From: Oscillibacter sp.
Lineage (GTDB): Bacteria > Bacillota > Clostridia > Oscillospirales > Oscillospiraceae
Length of the DNA: 7,530 bases
NCBI GenBank assembly: GCA_017447005.1
Contig: JAFSOM010000529.1
Location: forward strand, 1-7,530
Reading direction: 5' to 3'
Position numbers and translations under genes: made by a program. The notes under the pieces were generated by a model, which was given only the letters and a program-made list of their open reading frames with translations, was not told the DNA's origin and searched no databases. Positions 1 through 5,848 of the stretch are shown piece after piece; within the stretch, counting starts at the first letter, position 1; each line of letters opens with the position of its first letter.

Positions 1-148
1 AAAGAACGGAATACAACCCTTTTTTTATAGGAAATACAACTTTGTGGAATTTTACAGTTTAACCGGAATCCCGGCGGCGCGCTTTTGCCGATTGTGACGG
101 ACTCCCGCTCAATACGCTTTTACAATGACGCCGCCTCCCATAATATTA
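1..148. other. AT-rich non-coding left edge
   Basis: No supported gene. The first 60 bases are clearly richer in A and T than the rest of the window and contain a T7 run and two near-identical words, GGAATACAAC (8-17) and GGAAATACAAC (30-40). A short dyad, CCGG-aatc-CCGG, lies at 63-74. The segment ends exactly where the surviving insertion-sequence terminus begins (149), so it is host flank of the IS remnant. Reading frames that cross it have no recognisable content. Confidence 0.5.
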
Positions 149-462
149 GAGCCTGTTTAGTATCTTGCCAAAAGCAGACGGATAAAGGCAAGGAAAATCA
201 TTTGGAAGGCGCCGTCACGGTCAGTCACATTGGCCGCCGTAAGCATGACGACATGAGGCAATCCCAGAATATCGACTCCTATACGCCGCTTGATTCCTGT
301 TTTTTTGCCCGCGTCGTAGCCCTTTGTCCGCACGGTGTCGGCATTCTGAACGCTTTTCGAGTCGATAATTAACATCGTCGTTTGCGCTTTGCGATTATCC
401 GTCTCCCGCTCTATCTCAATCAGGTCGCGTAAAATCCCGTCAAGCGGGCTGAAGCCGTTTTC
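149..462 (-). mobile_element. IS5-family insertion sequence remnant, one end preserved
   Basis: The plus-strand word GAGCCTGTTTAGTATC starting at 149 looks like an IS5-family (IS427/IS1031-like) terminal inverted repeat. It sits directly beyond the transposase stop codon (157-159), as expected for the 3' end of such an element. The flanking bases are TAATATTA, compatible with the short T/A-centred targets used by this group. I searched by eye for the partner terminus (AAACAGGCTC on the plus strand) up to about 660 and found none, so the other end is lost. The upper boundary is set where transposase similarity stops (about 462) and is approximate. The element carries no passenger gene and cannot be autonomous. 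Confidence 0.7.
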
Positions 463-606
463 GTCCGGTAAGTCAAACGCTCCGTTTTCATTCTGCAAAT
501 AAATTCCCAAACTGTGGGATTTCATCGTCTCTTTTTCCACTCTGTCAATCTGATATTGCTCATACGCTGACGGAAAGCGCAATCCAGACGGTCGTACGCT
601 TCTCAA
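157..606 (-). pseudogene. IS5-family DDE transposase, internally deleted and N-terminally truncated
   Basis: The 149-codon frame carries the core of an IS5-family transposase: IIDSKSVQNADT (residues 80-91, D82 being the first catalytic aspartate), KGYDAGKK (95-102), and GLPHVV followed by TAANVTDRDGA (115-133). From residue 134 it jumps straight to FQMIFLAFIRLLLARY, which matches the extreme C-terminus of these proteins (usually ...TSLQM-lAF-rLLLkR). The block between, which should hold the second Asp (DGGY region) and the Glu, has been removed in frame, with the junction near 207/208. Residues 1-48 do not resemble the normal helix-turn-helix N-terminus, and similarity starts only at ENGFSPLDGIL (about 49). 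The TTG at 606 is simply where the open frame begins. Full-length relatives are roughly 250-280 residues. This protein cannot catalyse transposition. Confidence 0.85.
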
Positions 607-645
607 GGCGATAATCGGGAGAATCTTTCCGTCAAGCGACAGTAT

Positions 646-1074
646 TCATGTGGCGTTTCCTTTCCTTGAGTTCAAAAGTCCCGTCAAGGCGCTGGGCAAC
701 AAGAGCAGTCCTACGCTGGACAGCAACAACAGTCCCCCGACAATCCAGTAAACGAGAGAGAGCGGACTGGACGTGCCGTAAATGTCAAGGATTCCCCGGA
801 AGATGGAACCGACCGTCAGCGTAGCGACGCCCGCGCCCCACAGCCGCGCCGGGATTGGCGACGGTTCCGCGCCGCGCAGTCCGCGGAGAATTTCGGGCAG
901 CGGCCCCAACGCAAGCGGAAAAGCGAACGCGTAAACCATGAAATACGAGTAGACGCCGTGGCTGAACATCTCATAGACCGCCCCGAAAAACGCGCAGAAA
1001 ATGGAAACAAACAGATAGTTTCGCGCCGCCTTTAATCTCTTTCTTTCCCGCGTTTCAAGCTCCAAGATAGACAA
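646..1074 (-). CDS. Small four-helix integral membrane protein, unknown function
   Basis: This 142-residue protein has a basic, hydrophilic N-terminus (ETRERKRLKAARN) followed by four predicted membrane helices at about 19-37, 43-63, 78-97 and 106-128, and a short polar tail. By the positive-inside rule both ends should be cytoplasmic. I do not recognise a named family. The start is a TTG at 1074 lying inside the end of the upstream phosphodiester glycosidase gene (20-bp overlap); AAAGGAG lies 11 bases before it. A second in-frame TTG three codons later is possible, and no ATG occurs before helix 1. As last gene of the operon it is probably translationally coupled to its neighbour and may be an accessory subunit of the surface-glycan module, but that role is inference from position. 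No terminator is visible in the 39 bp before the IS remnant. Confidence 0.85.
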   Translation of the reverse strand: MSILELETRERKRLKAARNYLFVSIFCAFFGAVYEMFSHGVYSYFMVYAFAFPLALGPLPEILRGLRGAEPSPIPARLWGAGVATLTVGSIFRGILDIYGTSSPLSLVYWIVGGLLLLSSVGLLLLPSALTGLLNSRKGNAT

Positions 1075-2170
1075 TGTCGCTCACGCTCCTTTCCTTTACG
1101 GAATTGCCGTTTGTTGTGGGATGGTTGATGATTTCTCCGTTGAACGTCATTGTAGACGAGCCGCCGCCGTCCAGATTATAGGCGGTTTTCACGCCAAGTC
1201 CGCGCATAAATTCCGCCAACTCATAAAGGGACATTCCCGCGCTCTGTCCGGTGCGTCCGTCCGCCACGACAAAGACATAATGCAGATTGTCCATAACGCC
1301 AATAGCGGTGCGGGGATTGCTTGCCATAGCTTTGCCGACTTCCTGCCCTTCCGTGACAGTTACAGCTCCGTCTTTTACCAGCGCCGGACCGAAAGACAGA
1401 ACCTGTACCGCTCCGGCGTCCAGCAACGCTTGCGCCGTGACTTCCCGGTCATCCGCAATCCGGAAAGAGCCGTCCGCGAAAATCGCAAGAACTTCGCCGC
1501 CCGCCGCGCTGTCACGGTAGAGCGTTCCGTTACGGATAACGTAACCGCTGTTTCTTGCGCCATAATAATCCCCGTTAATAGCGAGAATCGCGTTGTTTTC
1601 GGCGGCTATGGTTGAGGTTTTTTCTTTGATGTTCCGTCCATAGGCGTTGCCCGCCAAGGCGGTTTTGAGATATTCCGGAGAGGAAAGCGTCACATCCGCT
1701 ACGTATATATCCGTATTATAAGCGCGATATTGCGTAATGTTAATGGAAATATTGTCGTCGGAGTAAGAGCGGACGCCGCTTTCCGTGACCGTGACGCTAT
1801 TTTCCGCGTTTCCGTTGTTCGTTGCGCTCCCGTCCGCGCTCTCCCGCGATTTCGTACGCGAACCGCCTGCGCCGCTATGCGTTCGGCGAGGCTTTCGGGA
1901 CATATCCGGGATTGCTTCGCTTCCGTCCGCGCTTTGGGATTGCGTCTCTTGCGCGTCGCTATTATCCGCGTTTTGGGATGTCGGCGCGTTCCGTTCCGTA
2001 TCCTGCGGCGGAGCCGTTACTTCGTTTAGCTGAACCGCCTCCGAATCCGGGGCGACAACCGCGTACTGCCGGGGAATCACGAACGTGTCCAGCAACGCGT
2101 AAGCCGTGAACGCGGTCAGGAGAACGGAAAACAGAACGCCAAAGCGTTTGCCGCTCCACAAGTTTTCCAC
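1055..2170 (-). CDS. Membrane-anchored phosphodiester glycosidase (NAGPA-domain) protein
   Basis: This 371-residue protein has one N-terminal membrane helix (about 11-31) acting as signal anchor. A long Ser/Thr/Asn/Gln/Asp-rich linker (about 41-138) follows, then an extracytoplasmic NAGPA domain (about 140-371). Family signatures are visible: INGDYYGAR (198-206), NPRTAIGV (285-292), DGR (304-306), GMSLYELAEFM (312-322), NLDGGGSSTM (332-341) and a closing PTTNGNSVKERSVSDIVY. The family is named after the enzyme that removes GlcNAc from GlcNAc-phosphate-mannose diesters; bacterial members are thought to cleave sugar phosphodiesters of surface polymers, but the substrate here is unknown. The start is GTG at 2170, 6 bp after the glycosyltransferase stop, with GGAG 11 bases upstream. 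The linker is low in complexity and rich in SADGS-type words, typical of a wall-spanning spacer. Confidence 0.93.
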   Translation of the reverse strand: MENLWSGKRFGVLFSVLLTAFTAYALLDTFVIPRQYAVVAPDSEAVQLNEVTAPPQDTERNAPTSQNADNSDAQETQSQSADGSEAIPDMSRKPRRTHSGAGGSRTKSRESADGSATNNGNAENSVTVTESGVRSYSDDNISINITQYRAYNTDIYVADVTLSSPEYLKTALAGNAYGRNIKEKTSTIAAENNAILAINGDYYGARNSGYVIRNGTLYRDSAAGGEVLAIFADGSFRIADDREVTAQALLDAGAVQVLSFGPALVKDGAVTVTEGQEVGKAMASNPRTAIGVMDNLHYVFVVADGRTGQSAGMSLYELAEFMRGLGVKTAYNLDGGGSSTMTFNGEIINHPTTNGNSVKERSVSDIVYLGA

Positions 2171-2176
2171 AATTAT

Positions 2177-3205
2177 TCACGCTCCAATCATGAATTGCGC
2201 CGAAAAAATCATCTTCTTCTGCGCCAGATAACTGAACAGAAACAGTATGGCTTCCGTTACGAGCTTCGCGGGCAAGGGGTTGAGGCCAAGCCCAGACGTA
2301 AGGAGAAAGAGAATCGCGGAATTGCAAATCAGGATTCCCAGCGCAAGCGCGGCGTAGCGAACCGCGCTTGCCGCAAGAGGGCCTTTGTACTGAAAGACAA
2401 ACCGTCGGTTGACGCTGAAATTGACCGACGCGCTGACGCAACGCGCCGCGATATTCGCGGATAGAGGCGCGACGCCGAAAAGAATCAGCGAACTGTACAG
2501 AGCGTAGTCTACCGCAAATCCCAGAAAAGAGGAACAGGAAAATTTGAAAATTTCCTGATACACGCGCCAAGAATCGCTCACAGGCCGGAAATGAGAGCCA
2601 GAATTTCCGTCGATATAGATAGTCTCTATGGGAATTTCCCTGACTGGAACGCCGCGCCGAGAGCAGTATAACAGCGCGTTCATCTCATATTCATAGCGTT
2701 CGCCGGGAATTTCCAACGCCTCCGGGAGCAGTTGCGCGGAAAAAGCGCGTAATCCGGTTTGGGTGTCGTAAACCGTCAGCCCCGTGGAAAAGCGAAAAAC
2801 GTTCCGCGTGACGGCGTTTCCAAACCGACTGCGCAGAGGAGACGCGGCGGACTGTCGCCGACTGCCCAGAAACAGCGCGTCCGGCTCGCGCCGCGCCGCG
2901 TCGCACAGCTTCACGGCGTCCTCTAACCCGTGCTGTCCGTCGCAGTCCAGCGTGACAATCGCGTCACTGTCTCCGACGCGCCCGCGCAACCATGAAAACG
3001 CCGCTTTCAACGCGTGTCCCTTTCCCCGGTTGACCGGACAGGAAATCACATGGGCATAGTTCCCCGTTTTCTGAAAAATCCCAGCATACGTGTCGCCGCT
3101 TCCATCGTCCACAACGACGACTTCAAATCCCCGTCGTTTTAGCGCGGAGGCAATCTCCGTCAAGTCCTCTCCCGGCTCATAGGCCGGTATCACAGCGAAT
3201 TTCAT
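2177..3205 (-). CDS. Bifunctional glycosyltransferase family 2 / GtrA-family membrane protein
   Basis: This 342-residue fusion has an N-terminal GT-A domain of the dolichol-phosphate-mannose-synthase type (about 1-215) with IPAYE (6-10), VVDDGSGD (31-38), NRGKGHALK (59-67), the metal-binding DCDGQH (87-92) and QTGLRAF (149-155). The C-terminal GtrA domain (about 220-338) has four membrane helices near 223-245, 247-266, 282-304 and 312-330, and the family word NFSVNRRFVF (262-271). DPM-like domains move a sugar from a nucleotide donor to a polyprenyl phosphate; GtrA proteins are thought to flip the product across the membrane. One polypeptide would therefore load and translocate a lipid-linked sugar. 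The start is ATG at 3205 with GAGGTG a few bases upstream. It is the first gene of the three-gene minus-strand operon. The sugar is not predictable from the sequence. Confidence 0.95.
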   Translation of the reverse strand: MKFAVIPAYEPGEDLTEIASALKRRGFEVVVVDDGSGDTYAGIFQKTGNYAHVISCPVNRGKGHALKAAFSWLRGRVGDSDAIVTLDCDGQHGLEDAVKLCDAARREPDALFLGSRRQSAASPLRSRFGNAVTRNVFRFSTGLTVYDTQTGLRAFSAQLLPEALEIPGERYEYEMNALLYCSRRGVPVREIPIETIYIDGNSGSHFRPVSDSWRVYQEIFKFSCSSFLGFAVDYALYSSLILFGVAPLSANIAARCVSASVNFSVNRRFVFQYKGPLAASAVRYAALALGILICNSAILFLLTSGLGLNPLPAKLVTEAILFLFSYLAQKKMIFSAQFMIGA

Positions 3206-3267
3206 ACGCTCACCTCACATTCAGCATATTAGCCGAGGTCAACTTTCCCGGTTCGTTTCCGGCGTCG

Positions 3268-3296
3268 AGTATAGCAAACTTCCGCCTGAAAATATC
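3268..3296 (-). promoter_or_regulatory. Probable extended -10 promoter of the glycan operon
   Basis: On the minus strand TGC-TATACT (-10 at 3268-3273, TG extension at 3275-3276) matches an extended -10 element with 5 of 6 bases of TATAAT. The position expected for the -35, 17 bp away at 3291-3296, reads GATATT, which is poor; extended -10 promoters often tolerate this. Transcription would start near 3261 and give a leader of about 55 bases before the ATG at 3205. It is the only good candidate in front of the operon. Confidence 0.5.
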
Positions 3297-3344
3297 CGAA
3301 AAAGAGACGCGAAATTTACGCAAACTTCACGAAACGTTCGATTC

Positions 3345-3371
3345 TTATCGCGCGATAACCGTTCATACGGT
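3345..3371. repeat. 14-bp perfect palindrome with adjoining short hairpin
   Basis: TTATCGCGCGATAA (3345-3358) is a perfect 14-bp palindrome. Directly next to it ACCGT-tcat-ACGGT (3358-3371) forms a second dyad with a four-base loop. Its centre is about 90 bp upstream of the predicted start of the minus-strand operon. A gapless palindrome of this size in non-coding DNA is a plausible site for a dimeric regulator. It has no T-run, so it is not a terminator. Confidence 0.45.
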
Positions 3372-3526
3372 CGTACTGTCGCGTTGTAAGCGTCGATACG
3401 CAGACCGCGATTGCCATGATGAGCGAAAAAATCCGGCAAACAGAGAATACTCTTTTCTTCCGCGAATGCCACTTGCTAGCGAATCCATGTCTTACGCAAA
3501 CAGGTTGTGACGATTGACGCCATGGG

Positions 3527-3608
3527 TACGCATAGTATGCGTAAAATTTTCGTTGGCGCGGCGAAAATCGCAACTTGCCAACGATTGCTACACGCATACT
3601 ACGCATAC
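3527..3608. repeat. Nested inverted and direct repeats built on TACGCATAC
   Basis: TACGCATA-g-TATGCGTA (3527-3543) is a 17-base palindrome with a single central base. Its right half pairs with a second copy: TAGTATGCGT (3533-3542) is the exact reverse complement of ACGCATACTA (3592-3601). Inside that pair, TCGTTGGC (3550-3557) is the reverse complement of GCCAACGA (3577-3584), and the two gaps between outer and inner arms are both 7 bases, so the structure is symmetrical about 3567. ACGCATAC is also directly repeated at 3592-3599 and 3601-3608 with a 9-base period. The array ends 17 bp before the -35 element of the plus-strand promoter, where an activator or repressor would bind. The identity of any protein is unknown. 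Confidence 0.65.
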
Positions 3609-3625
3609 GGCGCCGCCGCGCCCTA

Positions 3626-3654
3626 TTGACAGATTCCATGCGGCGCGTTATACT
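3626..3654 (+). promoter_or_regulatory. Strong sigma-70-type promoter of the esterase gene
   Basis: TTGACA (3626-3631, perfect -35) is followed after exactly 17 bases by TATACT (3649-3654, 5 of 6 to TATAAT). Transcription should start near 3661, leaving a leader of about 27 bases before the TTG start at 3688. It is the best promoter in the window and has the TACGCATAC repeats directly upstream. Confidence 0.85.
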
Positions 3655-3687
3655 TTAACGCAATGAAACGCGAAAGGGGATGATCTC

Positions 3688-4584
3688 TTGAAGATTCAAC
3701 AACAGGCCCTCAACGATTCCGCTCGCCTGACGGCGTATGTCGCCGACCCGGAGGTAGGCTATCGGCTTTACCGCAAGCGTCCGGGAATTTTATTAGCCCC
3801 CGGCGGCGCGTACCTCATGCACGCCACACGCGAAAAGGAAGGCGTCGCGCTGGAATTTCTCGCCAAAGGCTACAACGTCTTTCTGCTTGAATACAGTCTC
3901 GGCTTTTCGTCCCGCGAAGTCCGGGAGACCATGCCCGCGCAACTGGATACCAATCATCGTTTCCCGCTCCCGTTGCTGGAAATGTTTCAGGCTATCCGCA
4001 TTATCAAGGAACGCGCCGACGAATGGAATACGGACGCGTCGCGGCTGTTCCTGATGGGTTTCAGCGCGGGCGGGCACTTATGCGGCGCGGCGGGGGTGTT
4101 CTGGAACGACCCGGAATATGTCCGGCAACTCCCGTTTACGCCCGTCGGCGACGAACTCAAAGCCGCCGGAATGGTTCTGTGCTATCCGCTCATGAACGCC
4201 TGCCCGAAAGAGGCGTTAGCCATCAACGCCCCGGACAATTCCGAATCCGCGCTCATCCGGGATTTCCTGTACGGCACGCGGACGCCGAACCAGTCGCAGA
4301 TTGACGCCCTCGACCTGACGAAACATGTCACAAAGGACACCGTTCCCACGTTCCTGTGGCACAGTACGGACGACCCGGTTGTGTTGCCGAAAGACTCCAC
4401 GCGCTTTATTTTAGCCATGCAGGAGGCGGGGGTAGAGTGCGAATATCACCTTTACGACCGCGGCGGGCACGGTATCGGACTTGCGAACCGGGTCTACGCC
4501 CATAACGACAACGAGATTATGCCGGACATCGCCGCGTGGACGACCATGGCGGACACGTGGATGGAACGTCAGCCGCGCAAGTAA
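3688..4584 (+). CDS. Alpha/beta-hydrolase fold esterase
   Basis: This 298-residue soluble protein has no signal peptide and shows the full catalytic set of an alpha/beta hydrolase. The nucleophile elbow is GFSAGGH with Ser126, the acid is in HSTDDPVV (probably Asp229), and the base is His261 in DRGGHG. The strand leading to the oxyanion hole reads LLAPGGAYLMHA (35-46), comparable to the HGG region of acetyl-esterase and BD-FAE-like proteins. It probably hydrolyses small esters, for example acetyl groups on sugars, in the cytoplasm; the exact substrate cannot be read. The start is TTG at 3688 because AAAGGGG (3673-3679) lies 8 bases before it and the two upstream ATGs (3663, 3680) run into stops after six and three codons. 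It has its own promoter and terminator, so it is probably monocistronic. Confidence 0.93.
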   Translation: MKIQQQALNDSARLTAYVADPEVGYRLYRKRPGILLAPGGAYLMHATREKEGVALEFLAKGYNVFLLEYSLGFSSREVRETMPAQLDTNHRFPLPLLEMFQAIRIIKERADEWNTDASRLFLMGFSAGGHLCGAAGVFWNDPEYVRQLPFTPVGDELKAAGMVLCYPLMNACPKEALAINAPDNSESALIRDFLYGTRTPNQSQIDALDLTKHVTKDTVPTFLWHSTDDPVVLPKDSTRFILAMQEAGVECEYHLYDRGGHGIGLANRVYAHNDNEIMPDIAAWTTMADTWMERQPRK

Positions 4585-4588
4585 TCAG

Positions 4589-4618
4589 ACGCTCCCGCTG
4601 TGACAGGCGGGGCGTTTT
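4589..4618 (+). terminator. Rho-independent terminator of the esterase gene
   Basis: ACGC(T)CCCGC (4589-4598) pairs with GCGGGGCGT (4607-4615), nine base pairs with a single bulged T and an eight-base loop, and is followed by TTT then CCC. It starts four bases after the esterase stop. The T-run is short, so some read-through into the MBL gene is likely. Confidence 0.8.
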
Positions 4619-4658
4619 CCCTTACGCGCTCCGAGCGGACGAAAAACGGCGCGGCTTA

Positions 4659-4693
4659 TCCGGAACCCGGACAGAGTTCCGGACATGGGAGGA
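4659..4693 (+). promoter_or_regulatory. Leader hairpin next to the Shine-Dalgarno of the MBL gene
   Basis: TCCGGAAC (4659-4666) and GTTCCGGA (4676-4683) are perfect 8-bp inverted arms with a nine-base loop. Three bases later comes the ribosome site GGGAGGA (4687-4693), which is 6 bases before GTG at 4700. The same ribosome site overlaps the upstream in-frame ATG at 4685, which argues that the GTG is the real start. No good promoter is visible between the terminator and this hairpin. The hairpin could be an operator or an mRNA structure affecting ribosome access. Confidence 0.55.
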
Positions 4694-4699
4694 TTTATC

Positions 4700-5578
4700 G
4701 TGTACGAACTGATTCAGGTATCGGAACTCTGCTATTACGTCCAATGTCCCGCGAAAATCGGCGTCGTCAGGACGGAGGAAAACAATGTCGTCCTGATTGA
4801 CAGCGGGAACGATAAGAACGCCGGGAAGAAAGCCCTCAAGATACTGGAACAACGTCACTGGCGTTTACAGGCGGTTTTCAATACCCATTCCCACGCCGAC
4901 CACATCGGCGGGAATCGGTTTTTACAAGAGCGTACCGGATGTAAGATTTACGCGCCCGGCATAGAGCGCGACTTTACCTGTCATCCGGTTTTGGAGCCGA
5001 CGTTCCTGTATGGCGGCTGTCCGCCGTCCGAACTGCGTCACAAGTTTCTGATGGCGCAAGAGAGCGACGCTTTGCCCCTGACGCCCGACGCGCTCCCAGA
5101 CGGAATGAGCGTCATTCCCCTGCCCGGACATTCCTTTGATATGGTTGGTTTCCGCGCAAAGGACAATGTCGTTTTTCTGGCGGACTGCCTGTCAAGCCGG
5201 GAAACGCTGGAAAAATACCGCGTCAGTTTTCTTACGGATGTAAAGTCCTATCTGGAAACGCTGGAACGGGTCATCAACATGGACGCGGCGATGTTTATTC
5301 CTTCCCATGCGGAAGCGACCGCCGACATTCGGGCCTTGGCGCAATACAACAGGGATACGGTTCATCAAATCGCGGACGATATTTTGAACATTTGCCGCGA
5401 GCCGCTCAACTTTGAATCTATCCTGCAAAGGCTGTTCGCCGAATACGGACTTGTCATGAATTTTGAACAGTACGCGCTTGTAGGAAGTACGGCGCGTTCC
5501 TATCTGACATGGCTGAAAGAATGCGGGCGTCTTCGCGCTTTCTTTGAAAATAACGCGCTGTTGTGGGTATGCGCGTAA
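4700..5578 (+). CDS. MBL-fold metallo-hydrolase
   Basis: This 292-residue protein from the GTG start carries all ligand motifs of the metallo-beta-lactamase fold: THSHADH (H63, H65, D67, H68), LPGHS (H144), FLADC (D162) and PSHA (H203), predicting a two-metal hydrolase site. Residues about 215-292, with a helix-rich segment and then YALVGSTARSYLTWLKECGRL, look like the small winged-helix-like C-terminal domain seen in LACTB2-type members. There is no signal peptide, so it acts in the cytoplasm. The family hydrolyses thioesters, lactones, phosphodiesters or nucleic acids, and the sequence does not say which. I chose GTG 4700 over the in-frame ATG 4685 because GGGAGGA overlaps that ATG and is ideally spaced to the GTG. 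It follows the esterase by 115 bp behind a terminator, so co-expression would need read-through. Confidence 0.93.
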   Translation: MYELIQVSELCYYVQCPAKIGVVRTEENNVVLIDSGNDKNAGKKALKILEQRHWRLQAVFNTHSHADHIGGNRFLQERTGCKIYAPGIERDFTCHPVLEPTFLYGGCPPSELRHKFLMAQESDALPLTPDALPDGMSVIPLPGHSFDMVGFRAKDNVVFLADCLSSRETLEKYRVSFLTDVKSYLETLERVINMDAAMFIPSHAEATADIRALAQYNRDTVHQIADDILNICREPLNFESILQRLFAEYGLVMNFEQYALVGSTARSYLTWLKECGRLRAFFENNALLWVCA

Positions 5579-5748
5579 AGATACGGGCGCATTGTTCGGA
5601 GCGGCTTGTCGCTCTTCAATTTTCCCGCCGTATGAAACGCCTCCGCGCTTTGACCTTTGGGCGCAAGCCGTCCGTCCGGCATTCCGACGCCGTCTCCTGT
5701 CTCCGACAAAACCTCCCCGATGATACGCCTTTTTCCGCGTTCGTCAAG

Positions 5749-5770
5749 ACGGGCGTCAAAACGCCGTTTT
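5749..5770 (+). terminator. Rho-independent terminator upstream of the dehydrogenase promoter
   Basis: ACGG(G)CGT (5749-5756) pairs with ACGCCGT (5761-5767) across a CAAA loop, seven base pairs with one bulged G, followed by TTT. It insulates the dehydrogenase promoter from transcripts arriving from the MBL side. It lies 170 bp beyond the MBL stop, so the MBL transcript would have a long 3' tail if the weak hairpin at 5599 does not act. Confidence 0.65.
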
Positions 5771-5787
5771 AGCGCTGACCGTCGCGC

Positions 5788-5815
5788 TTGCATTTTGGAA
5801 AAAAGATGGTATCAT
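5788..5815 (+). promoter_or_regulatory. Probable promoter of the alcohol dehydrogenase gene
   Basis: TTGCAT (5788-5793) and TATCAT (5810-5815) are separated by 16 bases, and the -10 is preceded by TGG, giving an extended -10 element. The -35 is only a partial match. Transcription would start near 5822, leaving a leader of about 60 bases before the ATG at 5882. Its position right after a terminator supports it. Confidence 0.6.
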
Positions 5816-5848
5816 ATTCCGGTCAAGGGGACGCGTTGCTGTCCGAAA

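Larger units (their letters stand above)
3206..3687. other. Divergent intergenic regulatory region (482 bp)
   Basis: No convincing gene lies here. It separates the minus-strand glycan operon from the plus-strand esterase and contains a promoter for each side. Between them are several dyads: a 14-bp palindrome (3345-3358), an adjacent ACCGT-tcat-ACGGT hairpin (3358-3371), and the TACGCATAC array (3527-3608). The related word TTACGCAAAC also occurs at about 3316 and 3492. Two minus-strand open frames that cross the region (3239-3472 and 3316-3639) are Arg-rich, have no family features and run through these dyads, so I treat them as chance. The region looks like a shared control region for two transcription units. 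Confidence 0.6.

Noticed and set aside
85..372. 95-codon plus-strand frame at the left edge
   Set aside because: It is antisense to the transposase remnant, which has clear IS5-family motifs on the minus strand.
1121..1615. 164-codon plus-strand open frame
   Set aside because: It lies entirely antisense to the NAGPA-domain gene, whose family motifs are unmistakable. Its translation has no family features.
1962..2570. 202-codon minus-strand open frame spanning the GT2-GtrA and glycosidase junction
   Set aside because: It is in a different frame from two well-supported genes and reads as Arg/Ser-rich shadow sequence.
3316..3639. 107-codon Arg-rich minus-strand frame in the divergent spacer
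   Set aside because: It runs through both dyad structures and the plus-strand promoter, and has no recognisable domain and no convincing ribosome site.
5563..5772. Small plus-strand gene starting at the end of the MBL gene
   Set aside because: No ribosome site, Arg-rich low-information translation, and its 3' end is the terminator hairpin at 5749-5770.
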